From Burkholderiales bacterium (GTDB lineage Bacteria > Pseudomonadota > Gammaproteobacteria > Burkholderiales > CAIKXV01), in NCBI GenBank assembly GCA_014379045.1, contig JACMMK010000303.1:1-5352 (forward strand): a DNA stretch of 5,352 nucleotides. The letters run 5' to 3'. The translations under genes were made by a program, and so were the position numbers. The notes beneath the pieces are model-generated. The model was given only the letters and a program-made list of their open reading frames with translations. It did not search any database and had not been told where the DNA came from. Shown piece by piece: positions 5,198 to 5,352 of the stretch (its first letter is position 1; each line of letters begins with the position of its first letter).

Positions 5198-5352
5198 TCG
5201 AAGTGCGCGCCGCCGCCGCCGCGGTCATGCTGTTGCGCACGCGAATCAACCAACTGAGCAGGATGAAGCCCCCCGTGACGCCCGCCCCCGTGCCCTCTCT
5301 CGTGCCCCTGACGTCCCCCCCGCGATGGCGATGCTCGCGGCGCACGCGCTCG
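5198..5352. other. Right-edge stretch without an assignable gene
   Basis: This 155-bp stretch lies upstream of the tRNA promoter. It contains four GCC units (5209-5220), a strongly C-rich plus strand at 5269-5321, and at its right end a plus-strand frame from ATG 5325 reading MAMLAAHAL to the edge, with no ribosome binding site. A divergent gene could begin here. A minus-strand frame is open from the edge to TAA at 5174-5172, inside the -10 box, but its Arg/Gly-rich reading resembles no family I know. Nothing can be called with the sequence available. Confidence 0.4.
5269..5295 (-). other. Putative G-quadruplex tract
   Basis: On the minus strand the runs GGG, GGGGG, GGG and GGGGGG are separated by loops of 3, 1 and 6 bases, satisfying the usual pattern of four G-runs of at least three with loops of 1-7. 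Two further runs, GGGG (5308-5305) and GGGGGGG (5321-5315), lie beyond it. It is 72 bp upstream of the tRNA -35 box. Folding is not shown by the sequence alone. Confidence 0.5.

Noticed and set aside
5172..5351. Minus-strand frame entering from the right edge and ending at TAA inside the tRNA -10 box
   Set aside because: Its reading is Arg/Gly-rich then briefly hydrophobic and ends in an alanine run from the GCC repeat; no family is recognisable and too little is visible.

Overview
The window holds a compact, single-strand bacterial gene block. Every confident gene lies on the minus strand, so transcription runs from high to low coordinates. Base composition is very GC-rich, and the proteins read like those of a beta-proteobacterium (Burkholderiales or Rhodocyclales-like), although a high-GC gamma-proteobacterium cannot be excluded. 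The gene order tRNA-Met, miaB, phoH/ybeZ, ybeY, corC/ybeX, lnt matches the Escherichia coli neighbourhood metT/metU tRNA cluster, miaB-ybeZ-ybeY-ybeX-lnt, and this conserved synteny supports each assignment.

In transcription order: (1) 5198-5352, a right-edge stretch with no gene I can assign, carrying a G-run tract on the minus strand that fits a G-quadruplex pattern. (2) 5169-5197, a near-consensus sigma-70 promoter. (3) 5081-5156, a tRNA with anticodon CAU and an encoded CCA end, most likely elongator tRNA-Met. (4) 4619-5005, a small predicted exported protein of unknown function. (5) 3098-4555, miaB. (6) 2980-3097, a 118-bp gap with a perfect 10-bp-arm inverted repeat. (7) 1972-2979, phoH/ybeZ. 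(8) 1455-2003, ybeY, starting inside phoH. (9) 628-1458, corC, joined to ybeY by an ATGA overlap. (10) 1-631, the 5' part of lnt, joined to corC by a GTGA overlap and cut by the window edge.

Functionally this is an RNA-maturation and envelope-maintenance cluster. MiaB modifies A37 of tRNAs, YbeY is an RNase in rRNA maturation and ribosome quality control, PhoH/YbeZ is a P-loop ATPase reported to partner YbeY, CorC is a CBS-domain protein linked to divalent-cation handling, and Lnt acylates lipoproteins. The four distal genes overlap or almost touch, so they are probably translationally coupled, while the 118-bp gap is the only real break after miaB.

I do not see an unknown multi-gene system. 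The items most worth a second look are the uncharacterised exported protein, the inverted repeat before phoH, a strong hairpin over the first codons of lnt, a small repeat-bearing insertion in MiaB, and the G-run tract upstream of the tRNA promoter.
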